A stretch of DNA of 64,000 bases from SB25 sp050180705 (GTDB taxonomy: Bacteria; Bacteroidota; Bacteroidia; Bacteroidales; Tenuifilaceae): NCBI GenBank assembly GCA_050180705.1, contig JBFXDX010000003.1:124001-188000 (forward strand), read 5' to 3'. Below, in pieces: positions 18,074 to 27,475 of this stretch. Made by a program: the position numbers and the translations under genes. Every line of letters begins with the position of its first letter. Within the stretch, counting starts at the first letter, position 1. The notes beneath the pieces were generated by a model. The model was given only the letters and a program-made list of their open reading frames with translations, was not told the origin of the DNA and ran no database searches.

Positions 18074-19921
18074 ATGAGAAAAAAAGATATTCTGATTACC
18101 GTATTTTGCCTTTTAGTTGGATTTGGTAAAATTTCTGGTCAGGGAATAACTATAGCCGAAGACTATAATGCATTTCCTGCCGAAAAAAAGATTCCTTTAT
18201 TTATTGAAGAATTTGCTGATAATAAGAATAATTGGTACTTAGGTATTAAGGAGAATGTTTGGTTTCAGAACCTTCAGGAGGGGACGTTGTTCTTTCAATC
18301 TTTTGAAGATGTTCCAAAGGAAGATTTTAAGGAGGTTTTTATTGATCAAAGCAAGGATTTCGAGATTGAGTTAAAAATTCGGTTGGATAAGGGAATTCAG
18401 AATAAATTTAATGGATTGCAATGGGGAAAGTCTTTGGTGGAGAATAAACAGTTCGATTTCTTTTTCAATGGACAAGGACAATTCACTATCGATAAGTTTG
18501 TGAATGGAACATTTACCGATTTTGTTCCGGTAAAACCTACCAAACTAATTAATAACTATACTTACAACACTTTGACTGTACGGAAAGTGGGTGCGAAGTA
18601 TTACTTCTTTATCAATAAGCAATTAGTTCATACAATGCCATTTGAACCTTTTTTTGGTAATGGTATTGGCTTTCAGGTTGCGGAAAAGTCATCGGTACAG
18701 ATTGACTACATGAAAGTTTGGAAACTTGCAACTGAAAGCGATAATAAATTGCCTATTATCCAAATTGGTAACGAAAAATTTACTTCAAATTCAGGTGCCG
18801 TTGCCCCGGGCGAATCAGTAAAGTTGAACTTCTCGGTTAGCAATAAATCAAAGGAAGATGCCGATAATATCAAGTTGATCTATAGTTTGCCTTCTAATGT
18901 TTTGCTGCTCGAGAGTAAAACCAATCTTCAGCTTAAAGCTGGAGAGCAGACTGATGTTGAACTATTATTTTACATCAATAAAGGAAGTGAATTGACCGAT
19001 CTTACTTTAAAAATGAAAGCCGAAGGCGTTCAGATGGAGGGTGATAGTGTGAAATCATTCAACGTTTCAATAAATAAGCCGGTTCAGGTGGCACAGGTTC
19101 AAAATGTGGCGGATTATTCGTTATACCGAGGAAGTAACGATCCGTTAAAAGGACTCAAGGCATCAAAAGCAATTCAGGAGGTATCAGTTGGTCGTTACTT
19201 TGCTTTGATAATTGGTATTGATAACTATACTGGCGAATGGAAGCCACTCCGCAATGCTGTAAACGATGCAAAGGCAGTAGCCGAACAACTTGGTAACAGG
19301 TACGAGTTTCAATCTATTCGTACACTTTATAACGAGCAAGCAACTCGGGCTAATATTCTTAAAGAGTATGAATGGCTAATGTCAAATTTGCGCGAGAACG
19401 ATAATTTGTTGATTTTTTATTCTGGCCATGGCGATTACAACGAGAGTTTACAACGTGGTTTTTGGGTGCCAGCAGATGCTACAAGCAGTTCAATTTCGGG
19501 GTTGATTTCTAATACCGACATTCAATCATTCCTAAGTGGGATTAAGTCGAAACATACATTTTTAATTGCCGACGCCTGTTTTAGCGGGGATATCTTTAGG
19601 GGAAAAACACTCACCATTCCATACGAAAATTCATTTAAGTATTACAACCAGATTTACTCAAAACAATCACGTACTGCATTAACATCCGGTGGCGTTGAGC
19701 CTGTTATGGATGGTGGAAAAGATGGACACTCTGTATTTACATATTATCTCCTGAAGTCGTTAACCACTAATCAAAATCAGTTTTTCGATGCGAGTCAGCT
19801 GTACAACGATTTAAAGATTGCCGTGGTAAATAACTCTAATCAAACGCCAATGTTTAGTCCAATTGTTAATACTGGCGATGAGGGTGGACAGTTTATCTTT
19901 ATTCGTAAACAAAATCCCTAG
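18074..19921 (+). CDS. Exported caspase-like (C14) protease with LamG-like and CARDB-like domains
   Basis: A 615-residue protein. Signal peptide about 1-23 (ending ISGQ). Residues about 40-215 look like a LamG/DUF1080-type jelly roll (IEEFADNKNNWYLG, later NGIGFQV). Residues about 225-335 are a CARDB-like beta domain. Residues about 370-612 are a caspase/metacaspase fold: FALIIGIDNY, then the catalytic His in FYSGHGDY (H452) and catalytic Cys in IADACFSGD (C502), followed by the TSGG strand near 545. Both catalytic residues are present, so it is probably active in the periplasm or at the surface. Only 6 bp separate it from the sensor phosphatase gene downstream, so the two are co-transcribed. 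Its substrate is unknown. Confidence 0.92.
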   Translation: MRKKDILITVFCLLVGFGKISGQGITIAEDYNAFPAEKKIPLFIEEFADNKNNWYLGIKENVWFQNLQEGTLFFQSFEDVPKEDFKEVFIDQSKDFEIELKIRLDKGIQNKFNGLQWGKSLVENKQFDFFFNGQGQFTIDKFVNGTFTDFVPVKPTKLINNYTYNTLTVRKVGAKYYFFINKQLVHTMPFEPFFGNGIGFQVAEKSSVQIDYMKVWKLATESDNKLPIIQIGNEKFTSNSGAVAPGESVKLNFSVSNKSKEDADNIKLIYSLPSNVLLLESKTNLQLKAGEQTDVELLFYINKGSELTDLTLKMKAEGVQMEGDSVKSFNVSINKPVQVAQVQNVADYSLYRGSNDPLKGLKASKAIQEVSVGRYFALIIGIDNYTGEWKPLRNAVNDAKAVAEQLGNRYEFQSIRTLYNEQATRANILKEYEWLMSNLRENDNLLIFYSGHGDYNESLQRGFWVPADATSSSISGLISNTDIQSFLSGIKSKHTFLIADACFSGDIFRGKTLTIPYENSFKYYNQIYSKQSRTALTSGGVEPVMDGGKDGHSVFTYYLLKSLTTNQNQFFDASQLYNDLKIAVVNNSNQTPMFSPIVNTGDEGGQFIFIRKQNP

Positions 19922-19927
19922 TCAACG

Positions 19928-22900
19928 GTGAAACGGTTTCTGCTTTTAATATCAATTTTGTCACTGTTTTTTACCGACTATAAAGCCTATAGTCAACTGT
20001 ACAATTTTACCAATTATGGATTGGAGCAGGGGTTACCTCAGTCAACGGTTTTTTCAACATTTCAGGATAGCCGTGGTTATTTGTGGATTGGTACCGAAAG
20101 CGGGGTGGCAAGATTCAATGGCTATCAGTTTGTTGTTTTCGATAAAAGTTCTGGCTTGCCCGGAAATATTGTTCGTTCAGTTGTTGAAGGTGCCGATGGT
20201 AATATCTGGGTTGGTACCGATAAGGGTATTGGTATTTTCAATGGAAAGGTATGGCGAAGTATAACCGCAAAGGATGGTTTGAAGGGAAGTGCAGTAACGA
20301 AACTGGCACAGGATAAGGATGGTAAAATGTGGGTTGCCACTAATGATTCTGGTTTAAACATAGTTACCTTACGAGACGGCAGTATTTCCATTGATTATCT
20401 AAATGAAAAAAATGGGTTAGCAGCGAATTTTGTACTTGACATTCTGCATAGTTCCGATGGTTCTACTTGGGTTGCAATGATCGGCGGTGTAAACATCATT
20501 TCTTTTGTCGATGGAAAACTCAAAATACAGAATTTAGAATCTATTGTATCAATCCCTAGCAACTTGTTTTCGTGTATTGCCGAGGATGAGAAAAAATGTA
20601 TTTGGCTGGGAACTTTAGATGCAGGTGCTTTTCTCCTATCTAAAAAGCATAGTGGATTCACTGTTATGCCGTATGGCGAGCAAAGAGGAATATCCGATTC
20701 TCGAATTTGGGACATTTACTGCGATGGAGAAAATCAAGTTTGGTTTGGCACTAATGATAATGGACTTTACTATTTAAAGGATAATTCTGTTCTGAACATT
20801 TCCTTAAAGAATGGATTGCCAGGAAATCTTGTTCTGAGTATTAATCGCGATAAGAACAGGAATCTTTGGATTGGATCGATGAATGGACTTTCCTTATTTC
20901 AAGGATTTCATCTAGTTCATTTTACAGTTGAGGATGGATTACCTGGGAAACAGGTTCTTGCCATAAAGGCTAGTCCCGACAATACACTTTGGATTGGTGG
21001 CGATGGGAGAGGTTTAGCAAAGGTTAGTGTTAAAAATAACAAGTTAGCCTCTCAATTTTTTTCGCCAAGTAGCGGTTTTGTTAGTACACAGGTTACTTCT
21101 ATTGATATTGACAATCAAGGCAACTTGATTGTTGGAACCCATGGTGAAGGAATTGCAATCAGGCAAGCCGATAAGTTTAGATATTTAACCAGTTATGATG
21201 GATTGGCCGACGATAATATCAATTGTGTTTACTGGAATAGTTTCGGATCAATATACGCTGGAACCGATGTTGGTTATAATGAGATCAAGAGTAATAAAAT
21301 TTATACTATAAACGAGGAGAATGGGCTAATTCATCCCGAGGTGCAAACGGTTATTTCCGATTTAAACGGAAATATTTGGATGGGAACACTTGGTGGTTTG
21401 GCGAGTTTTCATCCATTAACTTGGAATTATCGGGACTTTAACGAGGCCGAAGGCCTTACCGATTTAAGTGTTCATGCGCTGGCGGTAGATAAGCTTAACC
21501 AAATTTACATTGGTACTACCAGTGGAATTTTTAGGTATAACTCAAAAGCCGATACTATTGTTCCCCTATTGAATAGCGAATTAAATGCTAAAACTGTTAA
21601 CTCTCTTGTTTTTTATAACGATACCATTCTTATTGCAGGTACTACTCTCGGTTTTAATAAAATTTACTTTGATAAAAACTTCAAAAAGCCTTCTAAAATA
21701 AACATTTACGATAAATCTAATGGTTTTAAGTTTGGTGAAACCAAGTTAAATGCCATTTGCAAGGATAAAAGCAATAACATTTGGTTTGGAACTGTAAGTG
21801 GGCTTACACGATACCAGCCATCTTTGGAAGATACTATAAAGGAGATGCCTGTTGTTCATATTACAGGAATCAGGCTTTCGTTCGAGAATGTTGATTGGAA
21901 CTCATATAATCAAAAGGTATCAGATTGGTTTAATGTTCCTGAAAAACTGAAGTTGAAGTATTATCAGAATCATTTAACTTTCGATTTTGACGGTATCTAT
22001 TTGTTGAATCCAGCGAAAGTAAGATACAGATATAAACTAGAGCCATTCGAGAAAAGTTGGTCGCCGTCAACCACAGGCAGAAGTGTTACATACCCTGGTC
22101 TAAGCGATGGAAAGTACACATTTTATCTAAGTGCCAGTTCAGATGGTATTAATTGGTCCGAGCCAGTAACTTACAAACTAATAATTTCACCTCCATTCTG
22201 GAAAACACTTTGGTTCTATATTGTTTGCGTTATTGGTTTTGTAGTGGTTCTGATATTTTTTATTCGGTATCGTGAACGTAAATTGAGAAAGGAAAAAGAA
22301 TACCTTGAGCAGGTTGTGAAGGAACGTACTGCTGAGGTTGTTGCTCAGAAGGAGCATATTGAGGAACAAAATGAAGAGATCACTGCAAGTATAACGTATG
22401 CACGTAGAATTCAGCAGGCGATATTGCCCAGTTTTGAAATTTTATCAGAAAACACTAGCGATTGTTTTATTCTCTATAAACCTCGCGATATTGTTAGTGG
22501 CGATTTTTACTGGATTGGAAAAAGCAATAACAAATTGATTGTTGCCGCAGCCGATTGTACTGGGCATGGTGTTCCTGGTGCATTTATGAGTATGCTTGGA
22601 ATCAGCTTTATGAACAAGATAATAAATGAACTTGAGGTTGATGTTCCCGAGCAAGTTCTTGATCATATGCGTAGTAATGTTATTACATCGCTCAAGCAGG
22701 GCAATTACGAAGGAACCACTAAGGACGGAATGGATATGGCTCTTTGCGTTATCAACCTCGTAACACTTGAGTTGAGTTTTGCTGGAGCATACAATCCTGC
22801 TGTAATTGTTACAAACAATGAGGCTGTAGAGTTAAAGGCCGATCGAATGCCGGTAGGATTGCATATCAAGATGGAAAACTTTAAGCAGGAAACTTATCAA

Positions 22901-23143
22901 CTTAAGAAGGGCGACTGTGTATACCTTTTCTCGGATGGATTTCAGGATCAAATGGGAGGGCCCGATGAGCGAAAATTTATGCGGAAAAATCTTCGAGATT
23001 TACTAGTTACAATTCATCAAAAACCGTTTGAGGAGCAAAAGGAGATACTTAATAGTACTATTGAAAATTGGAGAAAAGATACTTCTACCAATGTTGAAAT
23101 TGCCCAAATGGACGATATTCTAGTTTTAGGCTTTTCTTTGTAA
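19928..23143 (+). CDS. Two-component-regulator propeller / Y_Y_Y sensor with PP2C (SpoIIE-type) phosphatase
   Basis: A 1071-residue protein starting at GTG; this start gives a proper signal peptide (ending AYSQ) 6 bp after the caspase stop. Residues about 25-650 form a double beta-propeller of repeats of the type (D)GNIWVGTxxGI. A Y_Y_Y domain (about 697-755) follows, then one membrane helix (about 757-780). A coiled coil with KERTAEVVAQKE leads to a SpoIIE/PP2C domain (about 847-1071) with metal-binding acidic residues in SGDFYW, ADCTGHGVPG, DGMDMALC, FSDGFQDQ and MDDILVLG. In relatives this sensor half is usually fused to a histidine kinase; here a Ser/Thr phosphatase replaces it. The periplasmic propeller probably senses glycans or another exported ligand (inference from the family). 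Confidence 0.94.
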   Translation: MKRFLLLISILSLFFTDYKAYSQLYNFTNYGLEQGLPQSTVFSTFQDSRGYLWIGTESGVARFNGYQFVVFDKSSGLPGNIVRSVVEGADGNIWVGTDKGIGIFNGKVWRSITAKDGLKGSAVTKLAQDKDGKMWVATNDSGLNIVTLRDGSISIDYLNEKNGLAANFVLDILHSSDGSTWVAMIGGVNIISFVDGKLKIQNLESIVSIPSNLFSCIAEDEKKCIWLGTLDAGAFLLSKKHSGFTVMPYGEQRGISDSRIWDIYCDGENQVWFGTNDNGLYYLKDNSVLNISLKNGLPGNLVLSINRDKNRNLWIGSMNGLSLFQGFHLVHFTVEDGLPGKQVLAIKASPDNTLWIGGDGRGLAKVSVKNNKLASQFFSPSSGFVSTQVTSIDIDNQGNLIVGTHGEGIAIRQADKFRYLTSYDGLADDNINCVYWNSFGSIYAGTDVGYNEIKSNKIYTINEENGLIHPEVQTVISDLNGNIWMGTLGGLASFHPLTWNYRDFNEAEGLTDLSVHALAVDKLNQIYIGTTSGIFRYNSKADTIVPLLNSELNAKTVNSLVFYNDTILIAGTTLGFNKIYFDKNFKKPSKINIYDKSNGFKFGETKLNAICKDKSNNIWFGTVSGLTRYQPSLEDTIKEMPVVHITGIRLSFENVDWNSYNQKVSDWFNVPEKLKLKYYQNHLTFDFDGIYLLNPAKVRYRYKLEPFEKSWSPSTTGRSVTYPGLSDGKYTFYLSASSDGINWSEPVTYKLIISPPFWKTLWFYIVCVIGFVVVLIFFIRYRERKLRKEKEYLEQVVKERTAEVVAQKEHIEEQNEEITASITYARRIQQAILPSFEILSENTSDCFILYKPRDIVSGDFYWIGKSNNKLIVAAADCTGHGVPGAFMSMLGISFMNKIINELEVDVPEQVLDHMRSNVITSLKQGNYEGTTKDGMDMALCVINLVTLELSFAGAYNPAVIVTNNEAVELKADRMPVGLHIKMENFKQETYQLKKGDCVYLFSDGFQDQMGGPDERKFMRKNLRDLLVTIHQKPFEEQKEILNSTIENWRKDTSTNVEIAQMDDILVLGFSL

Positions 23144-23156
23144 ATCAAAATGAACT

Positions 23157-23181
23157 GAAGGGTGTCAATGGCACCTTTTTT
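23157..23181 (+). terminator. Terminator of the caspase/PP2C operon
   Basis: A 10-bp stem with two G-T pairs (GAAGGGTGTC, 23157-23166; GGCACCTTTT from 23170) and a 3-nt loop runs into six Ts. It starts 14 bp after the stop codon. Confidence 0.75.
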
Positions 23182-23255
23182 GTTTTTCCACTATTTTTTT
23201 CGAAATCTTTAATTTATTGCAACTATAAATTTGATATTAGGTTAGGGTGTCATTA

Positions 23256-23273
23256 TGCAATGAATTCATTGCA
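23256..23273. promoter_or_regulatory. Perfect 18-bp palindrome upstream of the lipoprotein gene
   Basis: TGCAATGAATTCATTGCA is a perfect inverted repeat with no loop, about 110 bp upstream of the lipoprotein start and just upstream of its likely promoter. The form suggests a dimeric repressor or activator site. The regulator is unknown. Confidence 0.5.
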
Positions 23274-23280
23274 AAATTGG

Positions 23281-23324
23281 TTGTACAATAATATTATTCG
23301 AAGTATTTTAGTACAATAATTGTA
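23281..23324 (+). promoter_or_regulatory. Candidate promoter and overlapping operator of the lipoprotein gene
   Basis: TTG at 23281-23283, 20-bp spacer, TATTTTAG at 23304-23311 (one mismatch to TAnnTTTG). The expected transcription start falls inside an inverted repeat TACAAT-A-ATTGTA (23312-23324), which could be an operator. The leader would be about 65 nt. Confidence 0.4.
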
Positions 23325-23384
23325 TAAACTAAATTTTAATTTGAATTCTAATTATTTATTACTAACTAATTAAAATAGAAGAAT

Positions 23385-23750
23385 ATGAGAAAGTTAATGG
23401 TATGTTTGATTGCCTGTTTGTCAATCTCTGTAATGTTTACCTCTTGTGGAAAAGATGATGAAACTACTTTTGATGAGTCATTATTGATAGGTAAATGGGT
23501 TTCAGGTACTGAACATTACAAGTATTTAAGTGATTATACTGGAGCAACTTGGGATACAGCCGATGATGTTACAGAAGCAGAAGCACAAACATTTACATGG
23601 AGTTTAGACAAGGCCGAACTTACTATTGTGCATGATATGGAAATTAAAGGTGTTCCAAAAGTTTATACTGTAACAGAATTAACATCAACCACTCTGAAGT
23701 ATAAAGACAGCTTCGGAACTCAGTTTTCGTACTCTAAAGAGAGTAAATAA
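23385..23750 (+). CDS. Small lipocalin-like lipoprotein
   Basis: A 121-residue protein with a lipoprotein signal: the hydrophobic segment ends in a lipobox with FTSC, making C21 the lipidated residue. The mature part has the short beta pattern of Bacteroidota lipocalin-like proteins: LLIGKWVSG near residue 35, FTWSLDKAELTIV in the middle and TLKYKDSFG near the end. No specific ligand can be assigned. The mature part begins GKDDE, which often favours surface display in Bacteroidota (inference). It has its own predicted promoter and its own terminator. Confidence 0.85.
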   Translation: MRKLMVCLIACLSISVMFTSCGKDDETTFDESLLIGKWVSGTEHYKYLSDYTGATWDTADDVTEAEAQTFTWSLDKAELTIVHDMEIKGVPKVYTVTELTSTTLKYKDSFGTQFSYSKESK

Positions 23751-23756
23751 TATTTT

Positions 23757-23785
23757 TTAAGGAGATCATTTTTTGATCTCCTTAA
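23757..23785 (+). terminator. Terminator after the lipoprotein gene
   Basis: A perfect 12-bp stem (TTAAGGAGATCA, 23757-23768; TGATCTCCTTAA, 23774-23785) with a five-T loop lies 7 bp after the stop. The T tract after the stem is weak, but the stem is unambiguous. Confidence 0.75.
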
Positions 23786-23881
23786 TATATGAGCCTGTAA
23801 GTTATTTGTTTGTGTCATATAGTATGGCATATTGAATTTTGTTGGGTTTAGTAGTATTCAACAGTTGTAAAGTAATTAGGT

Positions 23882-26800
23882 ATGAAAAAGTTTTTTAAGT
23901 GGACCGCAATCACCCTTTCTGGATTGATTTTTCTTGTAATTGTTGCCATTGCCATTACGGTGTGGTTTGTGTTTACTCCCGAAAGATTAACTCCTGTGGT
24001 GAGAAAGCAAGCAGCCGAGTTTATTACATGTAAATCGGAAATAGGGGAAGTGGAGTTAACGTTTTTCAGCACATTTCCTAAGTTTGGATTGAAGGTTAGT
24101 AAGTTTGCCTTGATAAATCCAATTCCTAATGCGCCCTCGGATACATTAGTCTGTGCCGACAAATTTATTGGTGTTGTTGATGTTGGGGCATGGTGGAAGC
24201 GTAATGAGATTGTGTTAACCGATTTGCAACTATGCGATGGTGCTGTTAATGCATTTGTGGATAGTTTAGGAAATACTAATTTCGATATTGTACCTGCCGA
24301 TACCGTTCCTGCTCCTGTTGATACAGTTGAATCATCTATGCCTTTTGGCCTTATTGATATCAAAAATGTTGAGTTTCGTAATATGAACCTTTCGTATACC
24401 GATAAGCAGCAAACCTTACAGGCTGGGATTGGTAATCTTGCCATTAAGTTTTCTGGGACACTTGCCTCCGATAGTCTTGCTGCAAGGGTAGTGGCTAGTT
24501 GCGAAAAGTTATCGTTTAGCTATGCGGGCGAGAACTATTTAAACGGAGTATCAATTAAAATGGACATTCCGACAGATGTAATTTTATCAAAGCAGCGAGT
24601 CCATTTTTCCAATGCAGAGTTTTCTGTCAATAATTTAGGAGTTAGTTTCGATGGAACTGTTGAAAATGATACAATAAACAAGCGAATTCTTACAGAAGTA
24701 ACTTACAAAATCGACTCATGGTCCATACCGGAAGTTTTAGCGTTGGTGCCAGCATCGTATCAATCGTACCTTAAAGGCGTTGAGGTTGATGGATTATTTT
24801 CTTCGAAAGGAGAAATTAGCGGATTTTACTCTGATTCTGTAATGCCGTTGATGAATATTCAGTTGGGTTATAAAGATGGATCGCTCAAATACGCCGAATT
24901 TCCATTGCCATTAAGCAAGATAAACGGAGACTTTATTTTTTATTCTGATTTAAAGAATGATGCTACCTCTTATTTCAAAATCAATAGTTTTAGTGCAAAT
25001 ACGCCTAAATCTTCGTTTAAAACGAGTGGTATTGTCCGAAATTTATTCTCCGATATTTACTGTAATTTGGCTACTCAGGCAAACCTTGTCCTTCCCGAAT
25101 TTGCTCCACTAATTCCTGCCGATATGAAGGTGAGCCTTAAGGGGAAGGTTGTAGGGAATGTTAAGTCGGCATTTAGAATGTCGCAGGTTGAGAAAATGCT
25201 TATAGATAAGATGAATATATCGGGTTCTGCCGAAATGCATGACTTTGATGTAACATATGATAGCATGAGGTTGGTGACGAACTACACTAAGTTTGATTTT
25301 GCATTGCCGAACCCAAATCCAAAATCATCAAACTCAAAGTTCCTTTATGCAAAGGTGAATACGAAAGACCTTGAGGCTAGCATGCTCGATGGTACTTTTG
25401 CTAAAATGCGAAATGCCTTGATTTCTATTGAGACTTCTGATGTTATGGACAGCACTAGCATTCCAAATGTTTCTGGCACTTTTGCTATGGATACATTGGC
25501 GGCGGGTATGGATACAATGAATGTTGCAATAAGTAGACCACGCGGTGGCTTTTCGATGCTTTCGCCCAAAGGAACAGGAATAATTGCAAATGTAAAGGTT
25601 GATTACAGTAGCGATATGATAGGTGCTAGCATGGGCAGCAGTTTATCCGTGAAGGTGGGCAAAATTCAAATGAATGCCGATGTGGATAATCCTATGGGAG
25701 AACCAAAAATTAAAATGGCATATTCGGGTGAGAATTTAGATATGAACATGGGGCTCGATTCTGTAAGAATCAAAAGTATTAAGATGGATTCTAAGGTAGA
25801 GAATGATTCTACGCAGAAAGAGGTGTTTTTACAATGGAGTGCTAATGGATTTCTCGAAATGAATCAGGGTTATATCCGTTTAGCAAGTTTAACTAGCCCC
25901 ATAGAAATTCCATCAATAAAAATGAATTTCGATCCAGAGACCTTTGCAATTAAGGAAAGTAAAATGAAGATTGATAGATCTGACTTTAGCCTTTCTGGAA
26001 CATTAAGCAATGTTCTGTCGCATTTTACCAAGGACTCATTACTAAAGGGCGAATTTTTCTTTGATAGTAAAACTACCGATTTGCTTCAATTGATGAGTTT
26101 AACTAGCGGAATTGGAAATATTGAGGAGGATACACTTAAAACTACAGAGCCACCAGCCGATAGTGCTTTATACGCAGGACCATATATGGTTCCTAAAGGA
26201 ATCGACTTTTTGCTTAAAGCAAATGTAAAAACTGCAGTTATGGGGATTGATACTGCTAAAAATATTAAGGGAGATATACGTGTTAAGGATGGAATCATGC
26301 TTTTGGATGGATTGGTATTCACCACTCCTGCAGCGAGAATGCAGTTAACAGCAATGTACCGTACACCTCGAAAGAATCATATTTACCTTGGTATGGATTA
26401 TCATATGCTTGATATTGAGATTAGCGATCTTCTCAATATGATTCCTGATATCGATACAATTATGCCAATGTTGCGTTCATTCAAAGGAAAAGGAGAGTTC
26501 CACCTAGCTGTAGAAACATACCTCGATTCGCTCTATAATCCTAAGAAATCGACAATTAGAGGAGCAACCTCAATAAGAGGAAAAGATTTAGTTTTAATGG
26601 ATGGAGAAACTTTTACAGAAATTGCTAAAACATTACGCTTTAGTAAACATGCCCAAAATAAAGTGGATAGTTTATCGGCAGAGTTTACTGTATTTAAGCA
26701 GGAAATAGACATTTATCCATTTCTTATTGCAATGGACAAGTATAAGGCTGTAATTGCTGGGCGACATAATATGGATATGAGTTTCAACTACCATGTTTCG

Positions 26801-27004
26801 TTGGTTGACAGTCCATTACCAATAAAATTAGGAGTTGATATTAGTGGCACAATGGATAATCTTAAAATTCGACCCGCTAAATGTAAGTATGCCGATATGG
26901 CTCGTCCGGCAGCAAGAGGCCTTGTTAAAGACCGTCAACTGGAACTTCGGAGAATGATACGAGAGTCGCTAACAAAGAAGGTTATTCAAGAAAAGTCAGA
27001 GTAA
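23882..27004 (+). CDS. AsmA-family envelope protein
   Basis: A 1040-residue protein with one N-terminal membrane anchor (about residues 8-32, hydrophobic after MKKFFKW). A long periplasmic beta-rich body follows, of the AsmA/repeating-beta-groove type. The opening has the AsmA pattern (a TPERLTPVVRKQ segment, then GEVELTFFSTFPKFGLKVS), and the C-terminal part contains the FKGKGEFHLAVET and LRFSK segments typical of AsmA-like C-termini. The wider family is implicated in lipid transfer between inner and outer membranes. The role in this organism is inferred. The osmC-like gene starts 8 bp downstream, so the two are probably co-transcribed. Confidence 0.88.
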   Translation: MKKFFKWTAITLSGLIFLVIVAIAITVWFVFTPERLTPVVRKQAAEFITCKSEIGEVELTFFSTFPKFGLKVSKFALINPIPNAPSDTLVCADKFIGVVDVGAWWKRNEIVLTDLQLCDGAVNAFVDSLGNTNFDIVPADTVPAPVDTVESSMPFGLIDIKNVEFRNMNLSYTDKQQTLQAGIGNLAIKFSGTLASDSLAARVVASCEKLSFSYAGENYLNGVSIKMDIPTDVILSKQRVHFSNAEFSVNNLGVSFDGTVENDTINKRILTEVTYKIDSWSIPEVLALVPASYQSYLKGVEVDGLFSSKGEISGFYSDSVMPLMNIQLGYKDGSLKYAEFPLPLSKINGDFIFYSDLKNDATSYFKINSFSANTPKSSFKTSGIVRNLFSDIYCNLATQANLVLPEFAPLIPADMKVSLKGKVVGNVKSAFRMSQVEKMLIDKMNISGSAEMHDFDVTYDSMRLVTNYTKFDFALPNPNPKSSNSKFLYAKVNTKDLEASMLDGTFAKMRNALISIETSDVMDSTSIPNVSGTFAMDTLAAGMDTMNVAISRPRGGFSMLSPKGTGIIANVKVDYSSDMIGASMGSSLSVKVGKIQMNADVDNPMGEPKIKMAYSGENLDMNMGLDSVRIKSIKMDSKVENDSTQKEVFLQWSANGFLEMNQGYIRLASLTSPIEIPSIKMNFDPETFAIKESKMKIDRSDFSLSGTLSNVLSHFTKDSLLKGEFFFDSKTTDLLQLMSLTSGIGNIEEDTLKTTEPPADSALYAGPYMVPKGIDFLLKANVKTAVMGIDTAKNIKGDIRVKDGIMLLDGLVFTTPAARMQLTAMYRTPRKNHIYLGMDYHMLDIEISDLLNMIPDIDTIMPMLRSFKGKGEFHLAVETYLDSLYNPKKSTIRGATSIRGKDLVLMDGETFTEIAKTLRFSKHAQNKVDSLSAEFTVFKQEIDIYPFLIAMDKYKAVIAGRHNMDMSFNYHVSLVDSPLPIKLGVDISGTMDNLKIRPAKCKYADMARPAARGLVKDRQLELRRMIRESLTKKVIQEKSE

Positions 27005-27012
27005 ATTTTAAA

Positions 27013-27423
27013 ATGGAAACGTCAAGAATTATATATTTAGGTGATCTTAGAACCGAAGCAGAGCATGTACGATCGGGAAATAGGATAGTTACTGATGCTC
27101 CTATCGATAATCAAGGAAAAGGGGAGTATTTTTCCCCAACCGATTTGCTAGCCACTTCGTTTGGATGCTGTATGGTTACAATTATGGGTATTGCAGCAAG
27201 AACGCATGGCTTTAATATTGATGGCACAAAAATCAGTGTTCAAAAAATAATGGGAACAAACCCACGCCGAGTAGTTGAGATTGTGGTTGATTTACATTTT
27301 CCACATAACGATTACTCAGTCAAGGAGAAAAAGATTTTAGAACTTTCTGCTAAGGAATGCCCCGTGGCGCAGAGTTTACATCCAGATTTAAAGCAGACGG
27401 TGAATTTTCATTATGGAAAGTAA
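27013..27423 (+). CDS. OsmC/Ohr-family peroxiredoxin-like protein
   Basis: A 136-residue cytoplasmic protein of the OsmC fold, which reduces organic hydroperoxides with a Cys pair. The motif SPTDLLATSFGCCMVTIMGI holds the peroxidatic Cys (C52 or C53) and SAKECPVAQS holds the second (C116). The length and the final QTVNFHY strand agree with the YhfA-like OsmC branch, whose substrates are less well known than Ohr's. It follows the AsmA-like gene by 8 bp. The stop codon forms the first three bases of the palindromic terminator. Confidence 0.92.
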   Translation: METSRIIYLGDLRTEAEHVRSGNRIVTDAPIDNQGKGEYFSPTDLLATSFGCCMVTIMGIAARTHGFNIDGTKISVQKIMGTNPRRVVEIVVDLHFPHNDYSVKEKKILELSAKECPVAQSLHPDLKQTVNFHYGK

Positions 27424-27454
27424 TTAAAAACGGGCTTAAGCCCGTTTTTAATTA
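27421..27454. terminator. Perfect 34-bp palindromic bidirectional terminator
   Basis: Two 17-base arms with no loop: each half contains AAAAACGGGCTT or its complement, with T runs on both sides. It begins with the TAA of the osmC-like gene and serves the convergent fabD 22 bp away on the minus strand. Confidence 0.9.
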
Positions 27455-27475
27455 CTTTCTAACGTCTGATATAAA

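Noticed and set aside
23848..24444. Minus-strand open frame (198 codons) opposite the AsmA-like gene
   Set aside because: It lies opposite the clear membrane anchor and start of the AsmA-like protein, and its composition does not look like a real protein.
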